Translations under genes and position numbers: made by a program
Origin: an uncultured Muribaculaceae bacterium
Lineage (GTDB): Bacteria > Bacteroidota > Bacteroidia > Bacteroidales > Muribaculaceae
DNA: 64,000 nt
Assembly: GCA_904501735.1 (NCBI GenBank)
Contig: CAJGBY010000011.1
Span: 1 to 64,000, forward strand
Direction of reading: 5' to 3'
In this document: positions 16,342 to 24,981 of the stretch, piece after piece
How positions within the stretch are numbered: the first letter of the stretch is position 1
Layout: each line of letters opens with the position of its first letter
The notes under the pieces: model-generated
Database searches by the model: none
Seen by the model: the letters and a program-made list of their open reading frames with translations, nothing else
Told to the model about the DNA's origin: nothing

Positions 16342-16350
16342 TAACTTTGC
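16342..16350 (+). promoter_or_regulatory. -7 box of the gltX promoter
   Basis: TAACTTTGC lies 28 bases upstream of the gltX start. A clear -33 TTTG is not visible. Confidence 0.55.
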
Positions 16351-16378
16351 ATTATAAATAAAAATATAACAAATTAAT

Positions 16379-17905
16379 ATGGAAAGAAAAGTTAGAGTTC
16401 GTTTTGCTCCATCACCAACAGGAGCTTTGCATATAGGCGGTGTGCGCACTGCATTGTATAATTATCTATTCGCTCGTCAAAATGGTGGTGATATGATTTT
16501 GCGTATCGAAGATACCGATTCAACTCGTTTTGTACCAGGTGCCGAAGAATATATCAATGAAGCACTTGCATGGCTTGGTATCGGTATCGACGAAGGTGTG
16601 AATGAAGGTGGTAACTATGGTCCTTATAAGCAAAGTGAGCGTCGCGACATCTATCGCGCTCATGTGAAGCAACTTCTTGATGCCGACAAGGCTTATATCG
16701 CATTCGATACACCAGAAGAACTTGATGCAAAGCGTGCTGAAGTGCAAAACTTCCAATATGACGCATCTACTCGCATGGGCATGCGCAACTCATTGTCGCT
16801 ATCGGCCGACGAAGTGAAGGCACTTATCGATGCAGGCGAAAAATATGTGGTGCGTTTCAAGATTGAACCAAATATTGATGTAGAAGTGAACGACTTGCTT
16901 CGCGGCAAGGTGGTTATCAACTCATCAATCCTTGACGATAAAGTGTTGTATAAGAGTGCTGACGATCTACCAACATATCACTTGGCAAACATTGTTGACG
17001 ACCACTTGATGGAAGTGTCGCATGTGATTCGTGGTGAAGAATGGTTGCCATCTGCTCCTCTGCATGTTCTTCTTTACGAAGCATTCGGTTGGAAAGAATC
17101 AATGCCAGATTTCGTACACCTACCATTGCTACTTAAGCCAACAGGAAAGGGTAAGTTGAGCAAGCGTGACGGTAAGAAGCTTGGTTTCCCAGTGTTCCCA
17201 ATGGAATGGAAGGACAACGAAGACACTTGGGCTGGATTCCGTGAAGAAGGTTTCTTGCCTGAAGCAGTAGTGAACTTTGTAGGTTTGCTTGGATGGAATC
17301 CTGGTGACGACCGTGAAATGTTGTCGATGGACGATATGATTAAGGAATTCTCATTCGATCACTGTTCACGCAGTGGTGCTCGCTTCAACTTTGAAAAGGC
17401 TGCATGGTTCAACCATGAATATCTAATCAATATGCCTGATGAAAAACTTGCTGAATTGTTCAAGCCAGTACTTGCAAGCAAGGGCGTAGATGTAGCTGCT
17501 TATAGCGATGCATTCTTGACTAAGGTTGTTTCGCTTGTAAAGGGTAGAATCTCGTTTGTGAAAGATTTGTGGGATCAATCGGCATTCTTCTTCGTAGCAC
17601 CAACTGAATTTGCTGAAAAAGATGTGAAGAAGCGTTGGAAAGAAGACACAGCTGCATTGCTTACTGAACTAATCGGTGTGCTTGAAGGAATCGAAGACTT
17701 CACAAGCAAACCAGCCGAAGAAGTTGTGATAGGTTGGATAACAGAAAAGGGCTACCACATGGGTAATGTGATGAATGCATTCCGTTTGACAGTAGTGGGT
17801 GAATGTAAGGGTCCTCACATGTTTGATATTACCGAACTAATCGGAAAAGAAGAAACAATAGCTCGCGTAAAAGCAGGTATTGACAAGATAGGAACAAATG
17901 CGTAA
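16379..17905 (+). CDS. gltX: Glutamate--tRNA ligase
   Basis: 508 aa class I aminoacyl-tRNA synthetase charging tRNA-Glu. The HIGH signature is in SPTGALHIGGVRT (about residues 12-24), and the KMSKS-equivalent is KLSKRDG (about 259-265). The C-terminal anticodon-binding region is complete. Length is normal for the bacterial enzyme. Its last eight bases overlap the start of the outer-membrane protein gene, so the two are translationally coupled. It heads what looks like a five-gene run to the M48 protease. Confidence 0.96.
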   Translation: MERKVRVRFAPSPTGALHIGGVRTALYNYLFARQNGGDMILRIEDTDSTRFVPGAEEYINEALAWLGIGIDEGVNEGGNYGPYKQSERRDIYRAHVKQLLDADKAYIAFDTPEELDAKRAEVQNFQYDASTRMGMRNSLSLSADEVKALIDAGEKYVVRFKIEPNIDVEVNDLLRGKVVINSSILDDKVLYKSADDLPTYHLANIVDDHLMEVSHVIRGEEWLPSAPLHVLLYEAFGWKESMPDFVHLPLLLKPTGKGKLSKRDGKKLGFPVFPMEWKDNEDTWAGFREEGFLPEAVVNFVGLLGWNPGDDREMLSMDDMIKEFSFDHCSRSGARFNFEKAAWFNHEYLINMPDEKLAELFKPVLASKGVDVAAYSDAFLTKVVSLVKGRISFVKDLWDQSAFFFVAPTEFAEKDVKKRWKEDTAALLTELIGVLEGIEDFTSKPAEEVVIGWITEKGYHMGNVMNAFRLTVVGECKGPHMFDITELIGKEETIARVKAGIDKIGTNA

Positions 17906-18974
17906 ACGCGTTTACATATTATTAGCACTTCTTGCATGTGTGTCGTCGTTGGTGGCACAAGGTGTAACTTGGAGCGTTGACTTGAATACGATATTCGACA
18001 ATCGCGAAGGGGATAAGTATTATTCGGGCAATGGAACGATATTCCTTGCTCGAATATCGCCTGAAGTGGGGTTGTCGTTGCTCGATAGTCACAAGATAGC
18101 GGCTGGAGTGTCGTGGATTCAACCATGTGGCGACGACTGGAAACGCCATAAGTTGAAACCTACGCTATACTATCGCTATGATGGTGGCGAATGGCGTACA
18201 AGTGTGGGCGTGTTTCCTCGCTCACAGTTTATCAGTGAGTTGCCAACATTCCTTTGGAACGACTCGATAGCTTATAATGAGCCAAATGTGCGAGGATTGC
18301 TAATTCAATATGTAAAACCACGCGGACATGCTGAGTTGTCGCTCGATTGGCGCAGTCAGCAAAGCGAAACAAAGCGCGAAGCCTTCAATATCAATTTCAA
18401 TACCGAGTGGAATTCACGAGGAGTGTTGATAGTGGGAGGTTACGCACAGCTAAATCACTTGGCTAAACGCAAAAATGCTCCCGTGGGCGAGGGTGTGAAC
18501 GACGATATAATGGTAAATCCTTATATTGGCGTGAACTTGAGTAAGAAAACAGCTCTCGACACATTGGCAGTGAAAGCCGGAGCATTGGTGTCGCTACAAC
18601 GCGACCGTATGGTGGGCAAGTGGGAAAATCGAGCAGGATTGCTTGTGAATGCAGTAGTGGGCAAGAAGTGGGTGAGTGTGGAAGAGACATTCTTTGCCGG
18701 AAAGGGTGTGATGCCGTTGTATCAATCGTATGGCACGCTGCTCAATATGGGCGACCCTTATTTCCAAGCACCACTTTATAGCCGTACTGATGTGAATTTC
18801 CACTTTATCCACAATAGATTTGTGAATCTTGAGGCATCGCTTGTGTTTCACTATACCAAAGAAGCCTTCGGATTTTGGCAACAATTGAAGTTGAGAGTGT
18901 TTGTAGATGAAAAGTTGTGGAAAACGCGCAACGATAAGACCTCGCGTGCCGAATGGCTTAGAAATAACTATTAA
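17898..18974 (+). CDS. Outer-membrane beta-barrel-like protein, function unknown
   Basis: 358 aa. A signal peptide covers about residues 1-20 (MRKRVYILLALLACVSSLVAQ). The rest is rich in alternating aromatic/polar strands and ends in an asparagine-tyrosine pair. The middle contains GVFPRSQFISELPTFLWNDS (about 102-121). The pattern fits a porin-like barrel of about 14-16 strands, but I do not recognise a characterised family member. It overlaps gltX by eight bases and is followed at 27 bases by the first Stealth gene. Confidence 0.75.
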   Translation: MRKRVYILLALLACVSSLVAQGVTWSVDLNTIFDNREGDKYYSGNGTIFLARISPEVGLSLLDSHKIAAGVSWIQPCGDDWKRHKLKPTLYYRYDGGEWRTSVGVFPRSQFISELPTFLWNDSIAYNEPNVRGLLIQYVKPRGHAELSLDWRSQQSETKREAFNINFNTEWNSRGVLIVGGYAQLNHLAKRKNAPVGEGVNDDIMVNPYIGVNLSKKTALDTLAVKAGALVSLQRDRMVGKWENRAGLLVNAVVGKKWVSVEETFFAGKGVMPLYQSYGTLLNMGDPYFQAPLYSRTDVNFHFIHNRFVNLEASLVFHYTKEAFGFWQQLKLRVFVDEKLWKTRNDKTSRAEWLRNNY

Positions 18975-19001
18975 TAGCTCAAAAAAGATAACAAATAGTA
19001 A

Positions 19002-19880
19002 ATGGATGTTATAATAACATATGTGAATGGTCTTGACCCTGTGTGGCAAGCAGATTATGAGAAATATACCAATATTCCAATCATGGAGAAGCGCTTCCGT
19101 GATTGGGGTACACTCAAGTATCTGCTTCGTGGCATAGAGGTGAATATGCCGTTTGTTCGCAATGTGTATCTTGTGGTGTCGCACGAAAGTCAAGTGCCTG
19201 AATGGGCCGACAAAGAAAATCTAAAAGTAGTGCTACACAAGGATATAATTCCTGCAGAGTATCTGCCTACATTTAACAGCACAACAATAGAGATGTTTCT
19301 TCACAAGATAGAAGGTCTTGACGAAGAATATATCTATTTCAATGACGATATGTATCCAGTGGAAAAATGTGAACCAACCGATTTCTTCCGTGATGGAAAG
19401 ATCGTGTTGGGCTTTACACGCCATTGGTTGGCTCTGGATATGTATAAGAAGCAATGTCGCAATTCGAGCCAAATGGCTCAGAGGGCATTGGGGCAAAAAG
19501 AGACGATGAGTTTCTTGCGTCCACAACACATTTGTTCGCCTATGTTGAAAAGCGAGAGCGAAAAGGTGTTTGACGCAATGAAAGATGAAATATTACCAAC
19601 TGTGTCGCGTCTGCGCACACCAGATAATCTAAATCAATATCTATTCTTGGATTATCTTTACTACAAAGGACTTGCAGTCGACGAAAAGATATCAAAGAAG
19701 CATTTTTCGGTAGCAATAGCCACTACGGAGCAAATAAGAAATTTCTTGCTGTCGCCAACGCGCAAATTTGTGTGCATTAATGATGTGAAGTTGCCCGAGA
19801 ATAAGTTTAAAGTAATGAATAAGGCTATAAATGACGCCTTTGAGACTCGTTTCCCACAAAAGTCGCGTTTTGAGCTATGA
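19002..19880 (+). CDS. Stealth family phosphotransferase-like protein (first copy)
   Basis: 292 aa. Stealth proteins transfer hexose-1-phosphate to build phosphodiester-linked capsule or glycoconjugate chains and are related to animal GlcNAc-1-phosphotransferase. Conserved region 1 reads DVIITYVNGLDP (residues 2-13), a variant of the usual Y-T-W-V-D-G-x-D-P with Trp to Tyr and Asp to Asn. Region 2 is well kept: RDWGTLKYLLRGIE (about 31-44), YLPTFNSTTIEMFLHKIEGL (about 87-106) and YIYFNDDMYP (about 110-119). Region 3 with RxxHxxxP-like residues (RPQHICSPM) is near 173. The stop codon overlaps the start of the second copy (ATGA). No other capsule genes are nearby. Confidence 0.85.
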   Translation: MDVIITYVNGLDPVWQADYEKYTNIPIMEKRFRDWGTLKYLLRGIEVNMPFVRNVYLVVSHESQVPEWADKENLKVVLHKDIIPAEYLPTFNSTTIEMFLHKIEGLDEEYIYFNDDMYPVEKCEPTDFFRDGKIVLGFTRHWLALDMYKKQCRNSSQMAQRALGQKETMSFLRPQHICSPMLKSESEKVFDAMKDEILPTVSRLRTPDNLNQYLFLDYLYYKGLAVDEKISKKHFSVAIATTEQIRNFLLSPTRKFVCINDVKLPENKFKVMNKAINDAFETRFPQKSRFEL

Positions 19881-20845
19881 GAAAGATTGATGCAGTGATC
19901 ACTTGGGTGGATGGAAATGACCCACGACATCAAGCCAAGCGCATAGAATATGGGGGAAATGGGATGGTGTTCAAGTCGGATGATTGTGCTGGCGAGAGCC
20001 GTTATGCCAATATCGGTGAGATATTTTGGTGTGTCGCATCGCTTAACCGATTTGCTCCATGGCTCAATAAGATATACATCGTAACCGACGAGCAAGATCC
20101 AGGCATGGACTCGTTCCTCAAAGAAAACTTCCCTGGAGGTTACATACCAGTAGAGATTGTTGACCATAAAGCCATCTTCAAAGGTTACGAACAATATTTG
20201 CCTACATTCAACTCGATTTCAATCGAATCGATGACATGGCGCATACCAGGGCTGAGCGATTACTACATCGAACTAAACGACGACTTTATATTGATGAATG
20301 ATGTAACGCCAGAAGATTTTATTACCGAAGATGGTAAGTTGTTGTGTTATTCCACTAAGACTTCGCGTTTGTGGACCAATATAACTCGTTGCCTAAAGAA
20401 ACGAATCAATGGTCGTAAGCAAGTAACATTTAAGGGTGTAATGCTCAATGCCGCTCGATTGGTGAGCAATAGTTGGTACTTCTTGGAGATAGGCCACACA
20501 CCACGAATATTGTCGAGAAAGTTCTTTGAAGAATATTATAGCAAGAATGCTGATCTTCTTAAGAGAAATATTAGCCATCGTTTCCGTCATGCTGAGCAAT
20601 TTACGCCACCAGTGCTGCAATATATGTCGTTGCATAAAGAAGGAAAATGCGAAATGCGACCTATAACAGGTAATTTGTTCTTCCTCCAACCTAAAAATAA
20701 GTCGCACTATGTGGATCGGAAGTTGGCACGACTTGAGCGAATGCCTTCGTGCAAATTTGGTTGCTTCAATTCGTTGAACTTGGCGAATGATGAAGATCAA
20801 AATAAGATTATCGTGTGGATAAAAACTCGCATCGGGATAAAATGA
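19877..20845 (+). CDS. Stealth family phosphotransferase-like protein (second copy)
   Basis: 322 aa. Conserved region 1 is canonical here (DAVITWVDGNDPRH, about residues 4-17). Region 2 is present as KIYIVTDEQDPGM (about 65-77), YLPTFNSISIESMTWRIPGL (about 96-115) and YYIELNDDFILM (about 118-129). Region 3 includes RHAEQFTPPVL (about 236-246). It is clearly homologous to the preceding gene but the two are diverged, so this is an old duplication or a two-subunit arrangement. It overlaps the first copy by four bases. A 42-base gap without a terminator separates it from the M48 protease gene. Confidence 0.87.
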   Translation: MRKIDAVITWVDGNDPRHQAKRIEYGGNGMVFKSDDCAGESRYANIGEIFWCVASLNRFAPWLNKIYIVTDEQDPGMDSFLKENFPGGYIPVEIVDHKAIFKGYEQYLPTFNSISIESMTWRIPGLSDYYIELNDDFILMNDVTPEDFITEDGKLLCYSTKTSRLWTNITRCLKKRINGRKQVTFKGVMLNAARLVSNSWYFLEIGHTPRILSRKFFEEYYSKNADLLKRNISHRFRHAEQFTPPVLQYMSLHKEGKCEMRPITGNLFFLQPKNKSHYVDRKLARLERMPSCKFGCFNSLNLANDEDQNKIIVWIKTRIGIK

Positions 20846-20887
20846 TGCGGGGAACAATAAACTGATTAACAAAAAAATAACATCGAT

Positions 20888-21676
20888 ATGAAAAAACTAT
20901 TATTACCATTAGTGATTGTTGCTGCATTCTTGATGCAAAGTTGTAGCACAGTGGCTGTAACAGGACGCAAACAGCTAAATCTTGTGAGCGATAGCGAAGT
21001 GCTTGCAGCAAGTCTTACTCAGTACAGCGATTATATGAAAACTGCTAAGAAGTCGACCAATTCGAAGCAAACTGCTCAAGTGGTGCGTGTGGGAAAGAAG
21101 ATCGCTGCTGCTACTGAAAAGTATTTGACCGATAATGGTATGTCGAACGAATTGCAAAACTTTAGCTGGGAATTTAGCCTTGTGCAAAGTGATGAGGTGA
21201 ATGCATTCTGTATGCCAGGTGGTAAGATAGTAGTGTATGAAGGCATTATGGACCTAATATCAAGCGATGATGAGCTTGCAGTGGTGATGGGTCATGAAGT
21301 GGCACATGTGGTGGCAAAGCATAGCAATGAACGAATGAGCCAACAAGTGCTTGCTGAATATGGTTCACAAGCATTGAACTTGGTGCTATCGGGCAAGAGC
21401 TCAGTAACACAACAAGTTGCAAGCACAGTATACGGACTTGGTGCACAATATGGAGTGATGCTCCCTTATTCACGCAAACACGAAATTGAGGCCGATTATA
21501 TGGGTCTTGTGTTTATGGAACTATCGGGCTACAAACTTGAATCGGCAACAGCATTCTGGCAAAAGATGTCGGCAGGCGGAAGCTCAACTCCTGAATTCCT
21601 AAGCACACACCCAAGTGATGCTAGCCGCATTGAGGCTCTAAATAAGGCAATTCCTGAAGTGAAGCAAAAATATTAA
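20888..21676 (+). CDS. M48 family zinc metalloprotease, lipoprotein
   Basis: 262 aa. A lipoprotein signal peptide ends at LMQSC (lipidated Cys19), so the protein sits on the periplasmic side of a membrane. The zinc site is GHEVAH (H136, E137, H140), with the third ligand in HEIEADYMG (about 197). Family members (LoiP/BepA/HtpX relatives) take part in envelope protein quality control. The protein ends at the catalytic domain without TPR repeats, so it is the short LoiP/YcaL-like form. It is the last gene of the apparent gltX run. Confidence 0.92.
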   Translation: MKKLLLPLVIVAAFLMQSCSTVAVTGRKQLNLVSDSEVLAASLTQYSDYMKTAKKSTNSKQTAQVVRVGKKIAAATEKYLTDNGMSNELQNFSWEFSLVQSDEVNAFCMPGGKIVVYEGIMDLISSDDELAVVMGHEVAHVVAKHSNERMSQQVLAEYGSQALNLVLSGKSSVTQQVASTVYGLGAQYGVMLPYSRKHEIEADYMGLVFMELSGYKLESATAFWQKMSAGGSSTPEFLSTHPSDASRIEALNKAIPEVKQKY

Positions 21677-21689
21677 AAAAATGCTTGCT

Positions 21690-21736
21690 AAAAGGCGAAA
21701 GTTAAGTGTTGGTAACGAGTAATTTTCGGCTTTTTG
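21690..21736 (+). terminator. Probable terminator after the M48 gene
   Basis: AAAAGGCGAAA (21690-21700) pairs with TTTCGGCTTTT (21724-21734) with one internal mismatch, followed by T residues. Confidence 0.5.
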
Positions 21737-21760
21737 TGATTGGAATATAAAAATATTAAT

Positions 21761-21769
21761 TACCTTTGC
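21761..21769 (+). promoter_or_regulatory. -7 box of the CoA-transferase promoter
   Basis: TACCTTTGC lies 38 bases upstream of the start codon. TTG-containing sequence upstream (21733-21743) may be the -33 element, but the spacing is not exactly 19. Confidence 0.55.
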
Positions 21770-21807
21770 GATAAATACTAATTTTAAATCTAAAAACTTA
21801 AGATATT

Positions 21808-23289
21808 ATGGCATTTCCAATTATCACAGCTCAAGAAGCTGCGGAATATGTAAAACACGGTGATAATTTAGGTATATCAGGCTTTACAGCTGCTGGTACA
21901 CCAAAGGTTGTTCCTGCTGCTATTGCAGAAAAGGCAGAACGCGAACACGCTGCTGGCCGCGAATTTAAAGTGAACTTGTTCACAGGTGCGTCAACTAATG
22001 ATGCTACCGACGGTGCGCTAACTCGCGCTAATGCTATCGACAAGCGTACTCCTTACCAAGGAAGTGGCGACTTGCGCGCAGGAGCAAACAAGCAACAACT
22101 TAACTATTTTGACCTTCACTTGAGCGAACTTGCACAAAAGATTCGTCAAGGTACTTATGGTAAGATCGATGTAGCTATCATTGAAGCACAATCGGTAACT
22201 GATGAAGGCGAAATCGTGCTTGGTACAGGTGTGGGTAATATCCCAACTCTTGCAGCTCTTGCTGAAAAGGTTATTGTGGAAGTGAACGACCAAATCCCTG
22301 CTGAAATTGCTGGTTTGCACGATATTTATGTTCCTCTTGATCCTCCTTATCGTCGCGAAATTCCTATCTACACAGCAAACGATCGCATCGGTACTCCTGT
22401 GTTGAAGGTAGACCCTAAGAAAATCGTTGGTGTAGTGAATACAAGTGCATCAATCGGTGGTGGCGCGTTCTCTCCAGTTGACGAAAAGACAATGCGCATC
22501 GGTAATTTTGTGTGTGATTTCCTACTTGGCGAAATGAAGGCAGGTCGCATCCCTAAGACATTCCTTCCTCTACAATCGGGTGTAGGTAACATCGCAAATG
22601 CAGTGCTTGCAAGTCTTGAAGCTAATCCTGAAGTGCCAGTATTCGAAATGTATACTGAAGTTGTGCAAGATGCAGTAGTTAACTTGTTGTTGAGCGGTAA
22701 GTGTAAGTTTGCAAGCTCAAGCTCGATGACATTCTCTAACGAAGCTAATAAGCTATTCTTCGATAATATCGACAAACTTGGTGATCGCTTGATGCTTCGT
22801 CCTTGCGAAATCTCTAACCACCCTGAAGTAGTGCGCCGTCTTGGTGTTATCTCAATGAATACAGCTATCGAAGCCGATATCTTCGGTAATGTTAACTCTA
22901 CACATGTATCGGGGGTTAAGATGATGAACGGTATTGGTGGTTCGGGCGACTTCACTCGCAACGCTTATATCTCAATCTTCAGCTGTCCATCTGAATCAAA
23001 GGCTGGTGCTATCAGTAACATCGTGCCAATGGTGAGCCACGTTGACCATAGCGAACACTCAGTGGATATCGTGATTACTGACCAAGGTATTGCTGACCTT
23101 CGTGGTAAGTCACCAATCCAACGCGCTAAGGAAGTGATTGAAAACTGTGCACACCCTGACTATCGTCCATTGCTTCGTGAATACTTGGCTCTTGCTAAGG
23201 GTGGTCACACTCCTCACACACTTCAATCAGCATTCGCATTCCACACAGCTCTTGCAACTGATGGTACAATGAAGGCTGCTAAGTTCTAA
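21808..23289 (+). CDS. Acetyl-CoA hydrolase/transferase family, probable succinyl-CoA:acetate CoA-transferase
   Basis: 493 aa cytoplasmic class I CoA-transferase. The N-terminal domain has the glycine-rich NLGISGFTAAGTPKVVP (about residues 20-36). The catalytic Glu of this family lies in EMYTEVVQDA (about 282-291). The CoA-binding loop GIGGSGDF is at about 376-383. Length fits Cat1/ScpC/AarC enzymes. In Bacteroidales it links succinyl-CoA and acetate in acetate/succinate/propionate production, in keeping with the fumarate reductase at the start of the window. Codon choice suggests high expression. Single gene with its own promoter and terminator. Confidence 0.9.
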   Translation: MAFPIITAQEAAEYVKHGDNLGISGFTAAGTPKVVPAAIAEKAEREHAAGREFKVNLFTGASTNDATDGALTRANAIDKRTPYQGSGDLRAGANKQQLNYFDLHLSELAQKIRQGTYGKIDVAIIEAQSVTDEGEIVLGTGVGNIPTLAALAEKVIVEVNDQIPAEIAGLHDIYVPLDPPYRREIPIYTANDRIGTPVLKVDPKKIVGVVNTSASIGGGAFSPVDEKTMRIGNFVCDFLLGEMKAGRIPKTFLPLQSGVGNIANAVLASLEANPEVPVFEMYTEVVQDAVVNLLLSGKCKFASSSSMTFSNEANKLFFDNIDKLGDRLMLRPCEISNHPEVVRRLGVISMNTAIEADIFGNVNSTHVSGVKMMNGIGGSGDFTRNAYISIFSCPSESKAGAISNIVPMVSHVDHSEHSVDIVITDQGIADLRGKSPIQRAKEVIENCAHPDYRPLLREYLALAKGGHTPHTLQSAFAFHTALATDGTMKAAKF

Positions 23290-23324
23290 TGTGAAGATTG
23301 TTTGAACTTATAACATAAACTATG

Positions 23325-23360
23325 TTGGCTAATCCTCATGAGGGTTAGCCAATTTTTTTG
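23325..23360 (+). terminator. Terminator after the CoA-transferase gene
   Basis: A 12-bp stem (23325-23336 with 23341-23352, one G-T pair) with a 4-base loop CATG, followed by seven T residues. Confidence 0.88.
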
Positions 23361-23464
23361 CTTATAAACTAGTGAGGCGCGATATAAACTGATTTGAGTG
23401 GTCGATATCGCTGTAACTGAAGTAGATACGGATAGGCACGAAGAGTTTCTTGGTGTATTTCACT

Positions 23465-23473
23465 TATATTTGC
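23465..23473 (+). promoter_or_regulatory. -7 box of the export operon promoter
   Basis: TATATTTGC lies 44 bases upstream of the TolC-family start. TTTC/TTGG sequence at 23446-23453 is a poor -33 box. Confidence 0.5.
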
Positions 23474-23517
23474 AATCCTTCTTCAACTATGGGAACAAGG
23501 ATTTGTTGTTTTAATAT

Positions 23518-24954
23518 ATGTGTATGAAGATGAAACGAATAAGATTGTTGCTACTATGTTTGTGTGCTATGGCGGCAGTGTCGGTTGATGCTGTATCGCT
23601 CGATTCGTGTCGCATGATGGCTCTTGCTAACAATAAGCAACTAAAAATTGCCGATGTGAAGGTGGCGCGCGCCCGCTATCAGCACAAATCTGCTCGAGCT
23701 GCCTATTTGCCCGCAATCGATGCTGAGGCGAGTTATGTGTATAATCAAAAAGAACTTGCATTGATAGGGGAAGATGCGAAATTGCCAACGATGAGTTTTA
23801 ATCCTACCACTGGTGGCTATGACTATAATGTAGTGAAGAAGCCCGATGGAGAGCCGTTGGTGGCGAATGGAGTGCCAGTGCCGAGTGAGGTGGCACTATT
23901 GCCTAAGAGTGCGCTTACCTATGATATACATAATGTGTTTGCTGGTGCTGTTTCTATTACGCAACCGTTGTATATGGGAGGAAAGATACATGCCCTTAAT
24001 AAAATAGCAGGTTATGCAGAGCAAATGGCAGAGTATGAGCGAAAAAGGATTGTTGGCGATGTGGTGTATGATGTAGATGTGGCTTATTGGCTTGTGGTGT
24101 CGCTTAAGGCAAAGGAACGATTGGCGCAAAGCTATGTGTCGTTGCTTGATACACTCAATTATAATGTAAAAGCGATGTTGACGCAAGGCGTTGCTACTCA
24201 GGCTGATGTATTGAGTGTGAGGGTGAAGCTGAACGAGGCTCGCGTGGATCTTGTAAAGACGCAAAATGGGGTTAGTTTGGCACGCATGCAGTTGTCGCAA
24301 TTGTGTGGATTGCCCGTAGATACCCAAATGACGCTTGACGATGAGATAGGCGATGTGTTGAATGCTGATTTACCGTTAATATCGACAGAATATGATATAA
24401 ATGAGGTGTACAACCGTCGAAATGATGTGAATGAGCTTCGGTTGGTTGTGAAAGTGAACGAGCAGAAGGCTGTGGCTGAACGCGCGTCGATGTTGCCACA
24501 AATAGCTCTTGTTGGAGTTTATTCGGTAACAAATCCTAATTCTTTCAATGGTTTTAAAAATGAATTTGGTGGAATGTTTAGTGTGGGCGCGATGGTGAAG
24601 ATACCTTTGTGGCACTGGGGTGGAAATTATAATAAATATAAGGTGGCGAAGAGTGATGCAGTGATAAGTCGTATCACGCTTGATGAAGCCAAAGAGCAAA
24701 TTGCACTACAAGTGCGCCAAGCGTCATATAAAATGCAAGAGGCGATGAGGGTGTATCGCACGGCAAGGATTAATTGTGATAGTGCTGAGGAGAATTTGCG
24801 CACAGCAGAGTTGGGATTCAAGGAAGGATTACTGGCTGTAGATGCCGTGATGGGTGCGCAGACGGCTTGGCTCAAGGCTAATGCCGAAGCAGTAGATGCA
24901 ATTGTCGATGTGCGATTGGCTAAAGCGATGATGGAAAAATTAGGAGTTTATTAA
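23518..24954 (+). CDS. TolC family outer membrane efflux protein
   Basis: 478 aa outer-membrane channel subunit of a tripartite exporter. A signal peptide is present (about residues 1-25). Two OEP-type helical repeats follow, with long amphipathic helices such as AGYAEQMAEYERKRIVGD (about 164-181). Start codons at 23518, 23524 and 23530 are all in frame; the second gives the more usual MKMKRIRLLLL and may be the true start. It is the first gene of a four-gene run with an HlyD-type adaptor and two ABC-2 permeases; the HlyD gene starts 27 bases downstream. Confidence 0.92.
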   Translation: MCMKMKRIRLLLLCLCAMAAVSVDAVSLDSCRMMALANNKQLKIADVKVARARYQHKSARAAYLPAIDAEASYVYNQKELALIGEDAKLPTMSFNPTTGGYDYNVVKKPDGEPLVANGVPVPSEVALLPKSALTYDIHNVFAGAVSITQPLYMGGKIHALNKIAGYAEQMAEYERKRIVGDVVYDVDVAYWLVVSLKAKERLAQSYVSLLDTLNYNVKAMLTQGVATQADVLSVRVKLNEARVDLVKTQNGVSLARMQLSQLCGLPVDTQMTLDDEIGDVLNADLPLISTEYDINEVYNRRNDVNELRLVVKVNEQKAVAERASMLPQIALVGVYSVTNPNSFNGFKNEFGGMFSVGAMVKIPLWHWGGNYNKYKVAKSDAVISRITLDEAKEQIALQVRQASYKMQEAMRVYRTARINCDSAEENLRTAELGFKEGLLAVDAVMGAQTAWLKANAEAVDAIVDVRLAKAMMEKLGVY

Positions 24955-24981
24955 GAATTGACATTTTAGCGTTTATTAATT

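Noticed and set aside
18594..19193. A 199-codon minus-strand open frame covering the junction between the barrel protein and first Stealth genes.
   Set aside because: Both plus-strand genes are supported by signal peptide or family motifs; the antisense frame is not.
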